A stretch of 56,928 bases of DNA, from positions 1 through 56,928 of the forward strand of contig NZ_RHOL01000002.1 in assembly GCF_003946465.1 (NCBI RefSeq), in the 5' to 3' direction. The position numbers and the translations under genes were made by a program. Below the pieces are notes generated by a model, which saw only the letters and a list, made by a program, of their open reading frames with translations, searched no databases and was not told the DNA's origin. This stretch comes from Lacticaseibacillus hegangensis. GTDB lineage: Bacteria > Bacillota > Bacilli > Lactobacillales > Lactobacillaceae. Below are positions 25,425-33,608 of this stretch, in pieces; within the stretch, counting starts at the first letter, position 1, and each line of letters begins with the position of its first letter.

Positions 25425-26294
25425 TCACTTCTGCCAACTCGGGTAGCTAGTGATCAGCCCTTGCGTGCCCAAATCGCCGTGGCCGTTATCAACCATTGCC
25501 TGGTAAAGGGCCTTGGCCTGCTTGGTTGCCGGCAGCGCCACGCCCAGCCGATCCGCCTCTTCCAAAGCGATACGCAGATCTTTGACAAAATGCTTGATGA
25601 AAAAACCGGGAGTGTAGTCGCCGACTAGAATACGCGGACCGTAGTTCTCTAGGCTCCAGTTGGCGCCGCCACCGCCGCCTACCGTGGCCAAGACCGTCTT
25701 CAGATCCAGGCCGGCCGCCTTGGCGTAAACCAGCATTTCCGTCAGCCCGGTCATGGTCCCAGCAATCATGATCTGATTGGCCATCTTGGCGTGTTGCCCG
25801 CTGCCAGCGGGGCCAAAGTAGTGGTTGGTTGTACCAATCTTGGCAAACAGCGGCTGCAACTGATCGTACGCCTGCCGGTCGCCGCCGACCATGATCGTGA
25901 GTGTCCCTTTTTGCGCGCCAATGTCACCACCGGAAACAGGCGCGTCCAACGCGCGAATGTCCTGCTTGGCCGCAGCGGCCGCAATACGAGCGGCCAGACT
26001 AGGCTGGCTGGTGGTCATGTCCACGATGATGCTGCCGGCTTTCGCCCCGGCCAGCACACCGTCTGGGCCGAAATACACTTGCTCAACATCTTTAGGAAAG
26101 CCGACCATGGTAAAGGTGACATCACTGCTTGCAGCCACCTCGCGCGGTGAGTCCGCCCACTTGGCATTGGCATCGAGTACGGCCTGGGCGTGTGCCGAGG
26201 TGCGGTTGTACACGGTCACATCGTAGCCAACCTTCAGGAAATTCTTGATGATTCCCGTGCCCATAATGCCGGTCCCAATAAATCCAATCTGCAT
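25425..26294 (-). CDS. Beta-hydroxyacid dehydrogenase (GarR/HIBADH family)
   Basis: 289 residues. The IGFIGTGIMG Rossmann start, substrate motif DAPVSGGDIGAQKGTL and catalytic Lys in GSGQHAKMANQI are the family signatures. It is probably an NAD(P)-dependent 3-hydroxyisobutyrate or tartronate-semialdehyde-type reductase; gluconate-like acids are also possible. ATG 26294 has AGGAGG upstream. Confidence 0.92.
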   Translation of the reverse strand: MQIGFIGTGIMGTGIIKNFLKVGYDVTVYNRTSAHAQAVLDANAKWADSPREVAASSDVTFTMVGFPKDVEQVYFGPDGVLAGAKAGSIIVDMTTSQPSLAARIAAAAAKQDIRALDAPVSGGDIGAQKGTLTIMVGGDRQAYDQLQPLFAKIGTTNHYFGPAGSGQHAKMANQIMIAGTMTGLTEMLVYAKAAGLDLKTVLATVGGGGGANWSLENYGPRILVGDYTPGFFIKHFVKDLRIALEEADRLGVALPATKQAKALYQAMVDNGHGDLGTQGLITSYPSWQK

Positions 26295-26353
26295 CTGCTC
26301 GCCTCCTCATCTTTACACTATCCAGTATAGCGCCGGCGGCCGAAAATGAAAAA

Positions 26354-26490
26354 GGCTGAGACATAAAGCGGTTTTAGCCCAAAGCACAAGCGCCCATGCA
26401 CCACGACTCGGTTTTAGAATCGCGGTGCATGGGCGTTTGTGCGCTTGGGCGTTGCTTTATGAAACGCGACTAGGCAATTTTGTCTCAGCC
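26354..26490. repeat. 137-nt nested palindrome between the dehydrogenase and tetR genes
   Basis: The outer arms GGCTGAGACA (26354-26363) and TGTCTCAGCC (26481-26490) enclose a near-perfect 26/27-nt pair at 26377-26402 and 26424-26450, capped by CGACTC/GAATCG. The element has no coding potential. It probably folds as a long cruciform or RNA hairpin, may act as a bidirectional terminator, and looks like a member of a dispersed intergenic repeat family (GGCTGAGACA elements in lactobacilli, from memory). Confidence 0.8.
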
Positions 26491-26510
26491 TCTGGGGGCC
26501 AGGGCCAGAC

Positions 26511-27155
26511 TTATGACTTTAAAAAGCCGTGTTCCAACACGTCGAGATACTTTTGCACCTCTTCGACCAACCAGTCTAGGTCCTCGACTGTGGCATGAGG
26601 ATGCGCGTCAAGAAACGGTTGCGCTTGCTGGCTCACCAAGGTGATCATGCCCTGAATCAGGCCCTCGACCAAGGCTGGCGACACGCCTTCGCGCAGCGGC
26701 ATGCGCGCCAGGACCGGACCGGCTAAGTCCGTGCTGGCCATGCTCAGTTCATTTTGAAATAGGATCTGCAGCTGCGGTTTGACCGTTTCCGGCACGTCGC
26801 TTCCGCCATACAGCGCCATTCCAAAGCGCATTTCGTCCTGGTACTGCAGTTGCAGCTGAATCTTGTAGCGCAGCGCGCGGGTGATCATCGACTGGAGGTC
26901 TGGCGCATCCTGCCAAACGGCAAAATCCGCGACTGCGTTCAACCGGTCGAACACCCTGTGGGCAACCGCCAGGTACAGCTTCGCCTTGCTGTCAAAATAG
27001 CGAAAAATCAGTCCCTTCGAGACCCGCGCCTCCTGGGCGATTACGTCTGTTTTTGCCGCCTGATAGCCCTGGCTGGCGAATTCATGCATCGCAGCCGTCA
27101 AGATCCGGTCGACTTTGACCGGATCACGGGGCACCTTTGAACCCTTTTTCACCAT
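26511..27155 (-). CDS. TetR-family repressor of the ABC exporter operon
   Basis: 214 residues. The N-terminal TetR helix-turn-helix runs from ILTAAMHEFASQGYQ to VSKGLIFRYFDSKAKLY; a variable ligand-binding domain follows. It is the last gene of an ATPase-permease-regulator operon, and operator-like palindromes overlap the operon promoter at 29704-29746, so it likely represses its own operon until a drug or metabolite binds. GAGGGGG precedes ATG 27155. Confidence 0.9.
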   Translation of the reverse strand: MVKKGSKVPRDPVKVDRILTAAMHEFASQGYQAAKTDVIAQEARVSKGLIFRYFDSKAKLYLAVAHRVFDRLNAVADFAVWQDAPDLQSMITRALRYKIQLQLQYQDEMRFGMALYGGSDVPETVKPQLQILFQNELSMASTDLAGPVLARMPLREGVSPALVEGLIQGMITLVSQQAQPFLDAHPHATVEDLDWLVEEVQKYLDVLEHGFLKS

Positions 27156-27164
27156 GGCGCCCCC

Positions 27165-28781
27165 TCAATTCATCGTCAAATCACGCCGGCGGTAACTGAC
27201 ATACGCCAACCCGAACAAGCCGATTCCAAGCGCGGTCATCCTGGCAAAAGTGGGCCAAGCGACTGCGCGTGTCGGCACCGCGTTGACCCATCCAAACGGT
27301 GACAGCCGCTCCGCCCACTTAGGAAAATCAAGCATGGGGCCAAGAAACATGGACAACACCCCGTACACCGGTACGACCCAGATCAGGGTCTGAAGCCGGG
27401 GCAGCAATCCCACTAGCAAAGCCGCGAGCCCGCATACCACCAACAGCGCCGGCCAGTAGCCGACAAAGCCGCGCATAAAGCGAGCCAGGCTGATTGGAGT
27501 GGTCATCGAGGCGTTACCGGCCACTCCCATCCCCAAGACGCCAAGCGCCAAGGCCAGAGTACCCACCCCAACTGCCTCAAACGCATGGCTGAGAAACAGG
27601 TGCAGGCGAGAAACCGGCGCAGCGTGCAACAGCTCAAGGTAGCCTTTGCGCTCGTCCGTGTTCAGCCGCAGCAGCGTCGAAATTGCCGGCACCGCCGCGA
27701 CCACCGCAAAAATTACGACCAGCGTATTGGCCAGTCCCAGCACCACGGCGCGGTTGGCCGCAGCGACCCCGCTGCTGCCCAGCAGCTTGGCCAGCATTGG
27801 ATTGGATTGGACCAAGTCGCCGACTGTGCCAAAAATGGAGCCATACGCGGCACCGAGGACAAACAAGCCGAGTAACCAAATAATCGTGCTGGTCCGATCC
27901 AGCCGCGCGAGGAGCATCAGCGGCCCTTGCAGGAAGCGCGAGGCTTTACTGCGGCCTGCGCGCGGCTCAACCAGGCCGGCCCCAATATCGCGCGCGTTGG
28001 CCAGCGCCACCGCCCCGAACAGCACGGTAGCACTCAGACCCAGCATCAGCCAAACCGGCGTCCAGACATTTGCGGTGTACAGATGCATTTTCTCGATCCA
28101 GCCAAAAATCGTCCACCAGGTGAGAGCGGGATTTTTCACGTCAGTCCCCATCCGCGCCACGTACAGCAGGCCTAGCCACGCATAACTCAGCATGGTCGAA
28201 GCGCGCGCTGAGCTAACCATTTGCGCAAATAGCAGTGAAAAGGTACCGAACATGAACCCAAAAGCGGCCAGTCCCAGCCCAAACAGCCAGCTGCCCGTTG
28301 CACTGGCACCGGGCATATTGGCCGCCTGCAGGCCAAGGGCTTCCAGGACGCCTGCCACGCCGTTGATCATTAGCAGCTCAATAATGGCGGCCAGCAGTGG
28401 ACTCTGTCTGCCGACTGCATGGGCCAAGATCAACTCGGAAGTGCCAGCATCCTCCTCGGCCCGCGTGGCGTGAACGGCAAAGTAAACATTCATCATGGCG
28501 GCAAACAGGCCCATGAACACCATCATTTCCGCCCCATAGATCACCGCCGAAGAAAATGGTGGGGTCGCGGTAAACGGTCCAAACAGCGACACCATGGCCG
28601 GGGTTTTTAAGGTTTGCGCAATTGACGCCATAGCCTTGGGCGTGCCGTAGATCCCTTCAAATTTGGCCGCCGCGCTGGCCATCATGCCTGCCAGCCCAGC
28701 AATCCAAAGGAAGATTTTCAGCCAGTCATGACACAGGTTAAGCCGCACCAACGCCCAAGTGTTTGCGTACCTACTGCTCAT
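27165..28781 (-). CDS. ABC exporter permease (polyketide-antibiotic exporter type)
   Basis: About 538 residues with some twelve membrane helices in two halves. The arrangement (large soluble loop near VEPRAGRSKASRF, opening WALVRLNL) matches the COG3559 TnrB3-like permeases that export polyketide-type compounds together with a DrrA-like ATPase. ATG 28781 overlaps the end of the ATPase gene by 11 bases. The open frame back to 28826 lacks support. The real substrate is unknown. Confidence 0.85.
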   Translation of the reverse strand: MSSRYANTWALVRLNLCHDWLKIFLWIAGLAGMMASAAAKFEGIYGTPKAMASIAQTLKTPAMVSLFGPFTATPPFSSAVIYGAEMMVFMGLFAAMMNVYFAVHATRAEEDAGTSELILAHAVGRQSPLLAAIIELLMINGVAGVLEALGLQAANMPGASATGSWLFGLGLAAFGFMFGTFSLLFAQMVSSARASTMLSYAWLGLLYVARMGTDVKNPALTWWTIFGWIEKMHLYTANVWTPVWLMLGLSATVLFGAVALANARDIGAGLVEPRAGRSKASRFLQGPLMLLARLDRTSTIIWLLGLFVLGAAYGSIFGTVGDLVQSNPMLAKLLGSSGVAAANRAVVLGLANTLVVIFAVVAAVPAISTLLRLNTDERKGYLELLHAAPVSRLHLFLSHAFEAVGVGTLALALGVLGMGVAGNASMTTPISLARFMRGFVGYWPALLVVCGLAALLVGLLPRLQTLIWVVPVYGVLSMFLGPMLDFPKWAERLSPFGWVNAVPTRAVAWPTFARMTALGIGLFGLAYVSYRRRDLTMN

Positions 28782-29676
28782 CTTTGCCACCTTCTTGATT
28801 GTAGTAACGCAGGAAGAGGTCCTCAAGCGTCGGCGGGGTAGTGATCAGCTGGGTGATTCCCAGCTGACTGAGTGCCGTGATCGTGTCCCCGAGCGCCTCG
28901 GCATCGACCGAAAAAACCGCTTGCGTCGGGGTTTTGGCCTTGAACTGATGCACCGAAGGCAGCGCCTCGATCGCCGTCAGCGGCTGCTGGGTCGTGACGC
29001 GCACCGTGCTGCGGCTAAGCTGCCTCATCTCGGCCAGGCTGCCCACCTCAATGATCTCGCCTTGGCGAATAATCGCGATCCGGTCACACATTCGCTCCAC
29101 TTCACTGAGAATGTGCGAGGACAGCAACACACTCTTGCCCGCCTGCTTCAACGCCAACACTTCCCGCTGGAAGACCTCTTCCATCAGCGGGTCAAGGCCG
29201 CTGGTCGGCTCGTCAAAAATAGATAAGTCCGCTTGACTGGAAAACGCCGCGACCAACGCGACTTTCTGCCGGTTGCCTTTTGAATAGGTCCGGGCCTTCT
29301 TGCGGACGTCCAGAGCAAAGACCTTGATCAGCTCATCTGTGCGATCGGAGTGCTTCTGGCCGTTCAGCCGCAGCAGAAAATCGATCACCTCACCGCCGCT
29401 CAGGTTCGGCCACAGATTGACATCCCCAGGCACGTACGCGATGCGCTTGTGGATGCTGACTGCATCGGCCCAGGCGTCTTGGCCAAAAATGGTTGCCCGG
29501 CCAGCAGTCGGACGCAGGATGCCAAGCAGCGTCCTGATGGTCGTCGACTTGCCAGCACCATTGGGCCCAATAAACCCAAACACTTCCCCCGGGTGAATAC
29601 TGAACGTAATATCCTTCAGGGCCTGAAACTTTCCGAACTTTTTCTGCAGGTGATCAACGGTCAAAACGTCTGCCAT
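28771..29676 (-). CDS. ABC exporter ATPase (DrrA/CcmA type)
   Basis: 301 residues. Walker A GPNGAGKST, a Q-loop, the signature region YSKGNRQKVALVAAF (an unusual variant of LSGGQ), Walker B LSIFDEPTSGLDPL and the H-loop SSHILSEVERM are all visible. It drives the downstream two-half permease. It is the first gene of the operon, with the promoter about 30 bases upstream of the ATG at 29676. Confidence 0.93.
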   Translation of the reverse strand: MADVLTVDHLQKKFGKFQALKDITFSIHPGEVFGFIGPNGAGKSTTIRTLLGILRPTAGRATIFGQDAWADAVSIHKRIAYVPGDVNLWPNLSGGEVIDFLLRLNGQKHSDRTDELIKVFALDVRKKARTYSKGNRQKVALVAAFSSQADLSIFDEPTSGLDPLMEEVFQREVLALKQAGKSVLLSSHILSEVERMCDRIAIIRQGEIIEVGSLAEMRQLSRSTVRVTTQQPLTAIEALPSVHQFKAKTPTQAVFSVDAEALGDTITALSQLGITQLITTPPTLEDLFLRYYNQEGGKDEQ

Positions 29677-29703
29677 GATCTCGCCTCCCCAATTGATGAG
29701 GCA

Positions 29704-29746
29704 AGTGTACGGCCTGGTGACTGCTCGGTCAATGACTTTCGAGTCA
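29704..29746 (-). promoter_or_regulatory. Promoter and TetR operators of the ABC exporter operon
   Basis: Leftward TTGACC (29732-29727), 17 bases, TACACT (29709-29704). Two palindromes overlap its -35 and upstream flank: TGACTGCTCGGTCA (29718-29731, outer four bases symmetric) and TGACTTTCGAGTCA (29733-29746, five-base perfect arms). The paired TGAC/GTCA half-sites fit a TetR dimer or pair of dimers; the operon's own repressor is the obvious candidate. Confidence 0.7.
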
Positions 29747-29828
29747 CTGACGCGGTGGCGTGATGCGGTGCGGCCAAAGGGTTTTGCGCGCAGGCAACGC
29801 GTCAGTCAACCGCGGCTGCCACACATCG

Positions 29829-29863
29829 AAAAACCCCTTGAGCGGCAGCGGCCGTTCAAGGGG
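29829..29863 (-). terminator. Terminator of the gnb-lacD operon
   Basis: CCCCTTGA-CGGC and GCCG-TCAAGGGG (29834-29863) make a 12-bp stem with one mismatch; leftward it is followed by TTTTTC. It lies just after lacD. Confidence 0.85.
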
Positions 29864-29885
29864 CAAAAATCATGTGAAACTTTGG

Positions 29886-30887
29886 TTACTTAACGATTGT
29901 CACGACGTCATCCCAAGGTGTCGCAGTGGTGGCCAACACGGCGTTTAGCCGCTCGATGTTGGCCTTGCCTTCAGTTTGCATCCATTCTCTACCGGCTGCT
30001 TCACCGCGGGCAGCAAACGGGATGATCCCATCCTTCCAGGTCGCCCGGCCGCACAGCACACCATTGAAAGTGGCGCCGGCGTCATGGGCAAACTGCAATT
30101 CCTTTAAGAACAACTCGTTAGAAACCCCGGCACTCAGGAAAATATACGGCAGAGCGGTGGCATCGGCCTGCTGCTGATAGAAACTCGAAGCTTCCGCTTG
30201 ACTGTATACCGGACTTTCGCCGTCAGTAAAGCCTTCAACAAACGCCTGGTTAACTGGCACTTCGACTTTGAGCACCGAAACGCGGTAACGGGGGTCGCTG
30301 AACTCCCGCGTGGTTTCGATCACCTTGTGCGGTTTCACTTTTGCGTATGCCGCATCAGCCACGCCGTCCAAATCTGCGGCGTATGTGACCAGCTCCAAGA
30401 AAAACGGCAAATCGTTCGCCGCCGCTTCTGCCCCGACTCGTTCCACAAAGGCCCGCTTGCGATCATTGACCGCATCCCCCTCATCGACGTCGTAATAGAG
30501 CAGGAACTTGACCGCGTCACCGCCTTCCTCGGCGATGCGCAGCGCGCTTTGATTATTGATCAGATCCGGGAACCGGCCCGGTTCAGTCGCGTCGTAGCCC
30601 GTTTTTTCGTACGAAAGCAGCAGGCCGGCACTGGCGGCGCGAGCCTTGGCGGCAGGCAACCCAAATTCTGGATCGAGCAGGATCGCGCTGGCATATTTGG
30701 TCAGCTCCTCGGACACGACCTCCTTAAAATCACTCAGTGCAGTTTCACTGGCCGCTCCAGCAGCCGCTGCGTTCAGCATTTTCTGCAACGAGCCCCGCTG
30801 GTCGATCGCCAAGGCGGCAATGACGTGTTGATCGTTCGACAGCTGCTCCAGATGTTGATATTGACCCTGTGTCAATTTTACCGACAT
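29886..30887 (-). CDS. lacD: Tagatose 1,6-bisphosphate aldolase
   Basis: 333 residues, class I (Schiff-base) aldolase LacD. It cleaves tagatose-1,6-bisphosphate to DHAP and glyceraldehyde-3-P. The blocks VIAALAIDQRGSL, LLDPEFGLPA, VKFLLYYD and FLSAGVSNE match LacD, and VKVEVPVN-like LKVEVPVNQAFVEGF carries the expected catalytic-Lys neighbourhood. As last gene of the gnb operon it supplies the final step for GalNAc-derived tagatose phosphate. The tagatose-6-P kinase (lacC) that should act before it is not present here. The ATG at 30887 has a GGAGG upstream. Confidence 0.94.
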   Translation of the reverse strand: MSVKLTQGQYQHLEQLSNDQHVIAALAIDQRGSLQKMLNAAAAGAASETALSDFKEVVSEELTKYASAILLDPEFGLPAAKARAASAGLLLSYEKTGYDATEPGRFPDLINNQSALRIAEEGGDAVKFLLYYDVDEGDAVNDRKRAFVERVGAEAAANDLPFFLELVTYAADLDGVADAAYAKVKPHKVIETTREFSDPRYRVSVLKVEVPVNQAFVEGFTDGESPVYSQAEASSFYQQQADATALPYIFLSAGVSNELFLKELQFAHDAGATFNGVLCGRATWKDGIIPFAARGEAAGREWMQTEGKANIERLNAVLATTATPWDDVVTIVK

Positions 30888-30932
30888 ATTTGTCCCTCCA
30901 ATATTTCTACCCCAAATTTTCAGTCAGCCATG

Positions 30933-31313
30933 CTAGTGCTTCACAATGTCATTGACGTACACCACACCGGCCTGGCCGTCTCTCAGCAGGTCAGGTGCTG
31001 CCCCCAGCATCTGGGCGTTTAAATAGCTGATCACCATCGGCAGGTTAGCGCCGGCGTACAGGTCAAAGTCGCCGCCTTGCGCCAGCACCGCGGCGGCCAC
31101 ATTGCTTGGCGTCCCGCCCTTCAGATCAGCCAGCACCGTGACTTTTGACTCGCCGGCAATGGCGGCCTCGAACTTGGTGCGAAAATCTTCCGGTCCTTCG
31201 TTTGGCTGCAGCCCCACAGTCGCAATGTCGGCTTGCGGACCCATGATCATTTCAGCGCTGGCCTTAAGCGCGGCGCTGAAATCGCCATGGCTGATCAAAA
31301 CCAATTTGCTCAT
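30933..31313 (-). CDS. gnbA: PTS EIIA, mannose family (galacto-N-biose/GalNAc)
   Basis: 126 residues. The phosphorylated His is in LVLISHGDFS near the N terminus. The loops DLKGGTPSN and GANLPMV are typical of mannose-family EIIA. It receives phosphate from HPr and passes it to EIIB. ATG 31313 has AGGGAG ten bases upstream; an open frame to 31334 is disregarded. It follows EIID by 90 bases, a gap that contains a small AGGCGC/GCGCCT stem-loop. Confidence 0.92.
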   Translation of the reverse strand: MSKLVLISHGDFSAALKASAEMIMGPQADIATVGLQPNEGPEDFRTKFEAAIAGESKVTVLADLKGGTPSNVAAAVLAQGGDFDLYAGANLPMVISYLNAQMLGAAPDLLRDGQAGVVYVNDIVKH

Positions 31314-31403
31314 TTTATTGACTCCCTTACCCATTAATTTGCACAGCGAAGGCGCCAGACACAGAAGGTTCCCGTGCGACAGCGCCTCTGATAACCAGTT
31401 TGA

Positions 31404-32225
31404 CTAACCCTTCGCGATCAGCCCCAGCGCGGAAAGCACCACGGACACGATCAGCACAATGAAGATGGCGCGGGTCGAGGTCATGTGCTTGCGCCCTAGC
31501 AGCCAGTAAATCCCGGCAACGATTAGCGCCGGCAGCAGCTTTGGCAGGATCATATCCAGGCTATTTTGAATATCCAGTGGCACGGAGCCCACATTCGGGG
31601 CCCAGGCAAACTTCACATTGATCATGGTGGCGACCAAGGCGCCAACCATGAAGACCCCCATGATGGTCGCCGCGTTGGTCAAAGCAGCGAGCCGGTGTGA
31701 CATGGTGGTGACCAAGGCCACCCCTTCGTTGTAGGCCACCCGCAACTGCTTCCAGCGGAAGACCATGACGGCAATTTGCGCCAGAATCCAGATGAACACC
31801 CCGATGGGATTGCCTTTGGTTGCCATGTTGGCCGCAATCGCCCCAAAAATCGCAGGGATCAGGGCCGCAAAGATTGAGTCCCCGATTGAGGCAAACGAGC
31901 CCATTAAGCCGGCTTTCATCCCGGCAACAGTTTCCTCACCCTTGATTCCTTCTTTTTCCTCGACCGCCAGATCGATCCCGGTAATGATGGTGTTAAAGAA
32001 GTTGGACGTGTTGAAGAACTGGGTGTGCGTCTTCATCATCTCTTTCAGCTCTGGCGTGCCATCACCGTAAATCTTGCGCAGCTGCGGCAGGATCGTGTAC
32101 AGGTAGCCGGAGCCTTGCATCCGCTCGTAGTTCCAACCCAGCTGAAAACCGAACAAGCTGCGGCGGTTGATCTGCCGAAAGTCGTCATCATTTAACTTAT
32201 AAGTCGGCGTCTTAGAGTTCATCAT
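31404..32225 (-). CDS. gnbD: PTS EIID, mannose family
   Basis: About 273 residues. The soluble N-terminal part (RRSLFGFQLGWNYERMQGSGYLY) and the GLMGSFASIGDSIF block are the EIID signatures, followed by C-terminal helices. With EIIC it makes the sugar channel. ATG 32225 lies nine bases after AGGAG and 14 bases inside the end of gnbC, so translation is coupled. A much longer open frame (to 32339) is a shadow of gnbC. Confidence 0.93.
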   Translation of the reverse strand: MMNSKTPTYKLNDDDFRQINRRSLFGFQLGWNYERMQGSGYLYTILPQLRKIYGDGTPELKEMMKTHTQFFNTSNFFNTIITGIDLAVEEKEGIKGEETVAGMKAGLMGSFASIGDSIFAALIPAIFGAIAANMATKGNPIGVFIWILAQIAVMVFRWKQLRVAYNEGVALVTTMSHRLAALTNAATIMGVFMVGALVATMINVKFAWAPNVGSVPLDIQNSLDMILPKLLPALIVAGIYWLLGRKHMTSTRAIFIVLIVSVVLSALGLIAKG

Positions 32226-33111
32226 CTTCGATTTCTCCTTTCTCATCCGCGGCAGGCTTCTTGTCGCTGCTCCCGCTGCCGCCACCGGCATTCGTCGCCG
32301 TTGACTGCTGGTAGGCAATCGCCGCAAAGGCAAACCCAATCAGCGCAATGGCAAGCATGGAGAGGCCGTTGAAGGACGTGGTGAAGGTCTTCGCCACGCC
32401 GGCCACCGCGGTGCCGAGCGTTTGGATGTTGCCAAAGACCGTGGAAAACAGCATCGTCACGGTGAAACCGAGGATCAGGTAGGCAAAGTGTTTCTTCACT
32501 GGCAGGTAGTGCAGCAGGATTGCGAACCCAACCGCCGGCAGCACTGCCCCGGCAGTGGCCAAGCCATCGCCTAGCCACTTCCAGCTCGTGTTCAGCACGC
32601 GGGCCAGATTGGCCACAAACCCACCACCAAACGCCAAGGCCAGACCAACTGGGATCATCCGAGACAACGCCCAAGGCAGTGCCCCGGCAATGAAGTACCG
32701 CTCAATGCCCTTGTAGTTATATTCATCGACCATTTTGTCGATTTTGTGCGCGAAGAACGTGTTGGCGAACCGGGCTAGAATATCCGTTTGAATCATGATG
32801 CTGGCCACTGGCACCGCAATTGCGGCAACCGCGGCTGCCGGTTTCATCCCGGAACTGATCGAAAACGCCGTGGCCAAAATGGTGCCTGAGTTCGCATCAA
32901 TTCTTGACGCCCCGCCGAACGTGCCGACACCCAAAACAGTCAGCTGCATTGACGCCCCAATCAGCAGTCCGGCGCGCATATCACCCATGACAAGGCCGGT
33001 GACTAACCCGGCAAACACGGGTGAACTCATCGCGGAATAGATTTGCAATTCATCGAGAATCTGATAGCCTGCGTATAATGTTAAAATTGCAATTTGCCAC
33101 CATGCGATCAT
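32212..33111 (-). CDS. gnbC: PTS EIIC, mannose family
   Basis: 299 residues with about eight or nine hydrophobic segments. TGLVMGDMRAGLLIGASMQLTVLGVGTFGG is the conserved EIIC-man block. The C-terminal tail is rich in Gly/Ser and acidic residues (GGGSGSSDKKPAADEKGEIEDDEL) and overlaps gnbD. It starts in an ATGA overlap with gnbB. Confidence 0.93.
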   Translation of the reverse strand: MIAWWQIAILTLYAGYQILDELQIYSAMSSPVFAGLVTGLVMGDMRAGLLIGASMQLTVLGVGTFGGASRIDANSGTILATAFSISSGMKPAAAVAAIAVPVASIMIQTDILARFANTFFAHKIDKMVDEYNYKGIERYFIAGALPWALSRMIPVGLALAFGGGFVANLARVLNTSWKWLGDGLATAGAVLPAVGFAILLHYLPVKKHFAYLILGFTVTMLFSTVFGNIQTLGTAVAGVAKTFTTSFNGLSMLAIALIGFAFAAIAYQQSTATNAGGGSGSSDKKPAADEKGEIEDDEL

Positions 33112-33605
33112 TGTTCGCTCCTCCTATCCTTTTTCAGCAGGGACATGAAGTCCGCCGCGGGATCTCCCGGCACCATCTGGGCCACCAAATGCACGCCCAG
33201 CGAATCTAATTCCTCGAAGGTCTCAACGTCTGCATCCACCACGTTAATGGACTTGGTGATCGAGCGGGTCTCGTCCGTCTGCGACATGTTGCCGACATTG
33301 ATCTCTTTGATCGGCACCCCGGCCTTCACCAGCGCCAGGTAGGTTTCTGGCCGCTTGGCAACGAGAAAAACTTTCTGTGAATCATAGCGATGATCCAAAA
33401 TCTGCTTGGCGGCGCGCTCGGTATCAAGGACTGACAGCCGCACCCCGTCTGGAGTGGCCATGCGCAGCCCACCTTTTTCTACATCACTCTTGGCCGCCGC
33501 ATCATCGACCACGATGATTCTGGTCGGCCCCAGCTTCGTCGTCCAAAGGTTGGCGACTTGACCGTGGACCAGTCGGCCATCGATCCGTGCTGCAATAATT
33601 GCCAT
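33108..33605 (-). CDS. gnbB: PTS EIIB, mannose family
   Basis: 165 residues. Phospho-His15 lies in RIDGRLVHGQVANLW, the defining motif of mannose/sorbose EIIB. The stop overlaps the gnbC start (ATGA), and the gene starts three bases after gnbG ends. It donates phosphate to the sugar bound at EIIC/EIID. Confidence 0.95.
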   Translation of the reverse strand: MAIIAARIDGRLVHGQVANLWTTKLGPTRIIVVDDAAAKSDVEKGGLRMATPDGVRLSVLDTERAAKQILDHRYDSQKVFLVAKRPETYLALVKAGVPIKEINVGNMSQTDETRSITKSINVVDADVETFEELDSLGVHLVAQMVPGDPAADFMSLLKKDRRSEQ

Positions 33606-33608
33606 GAA

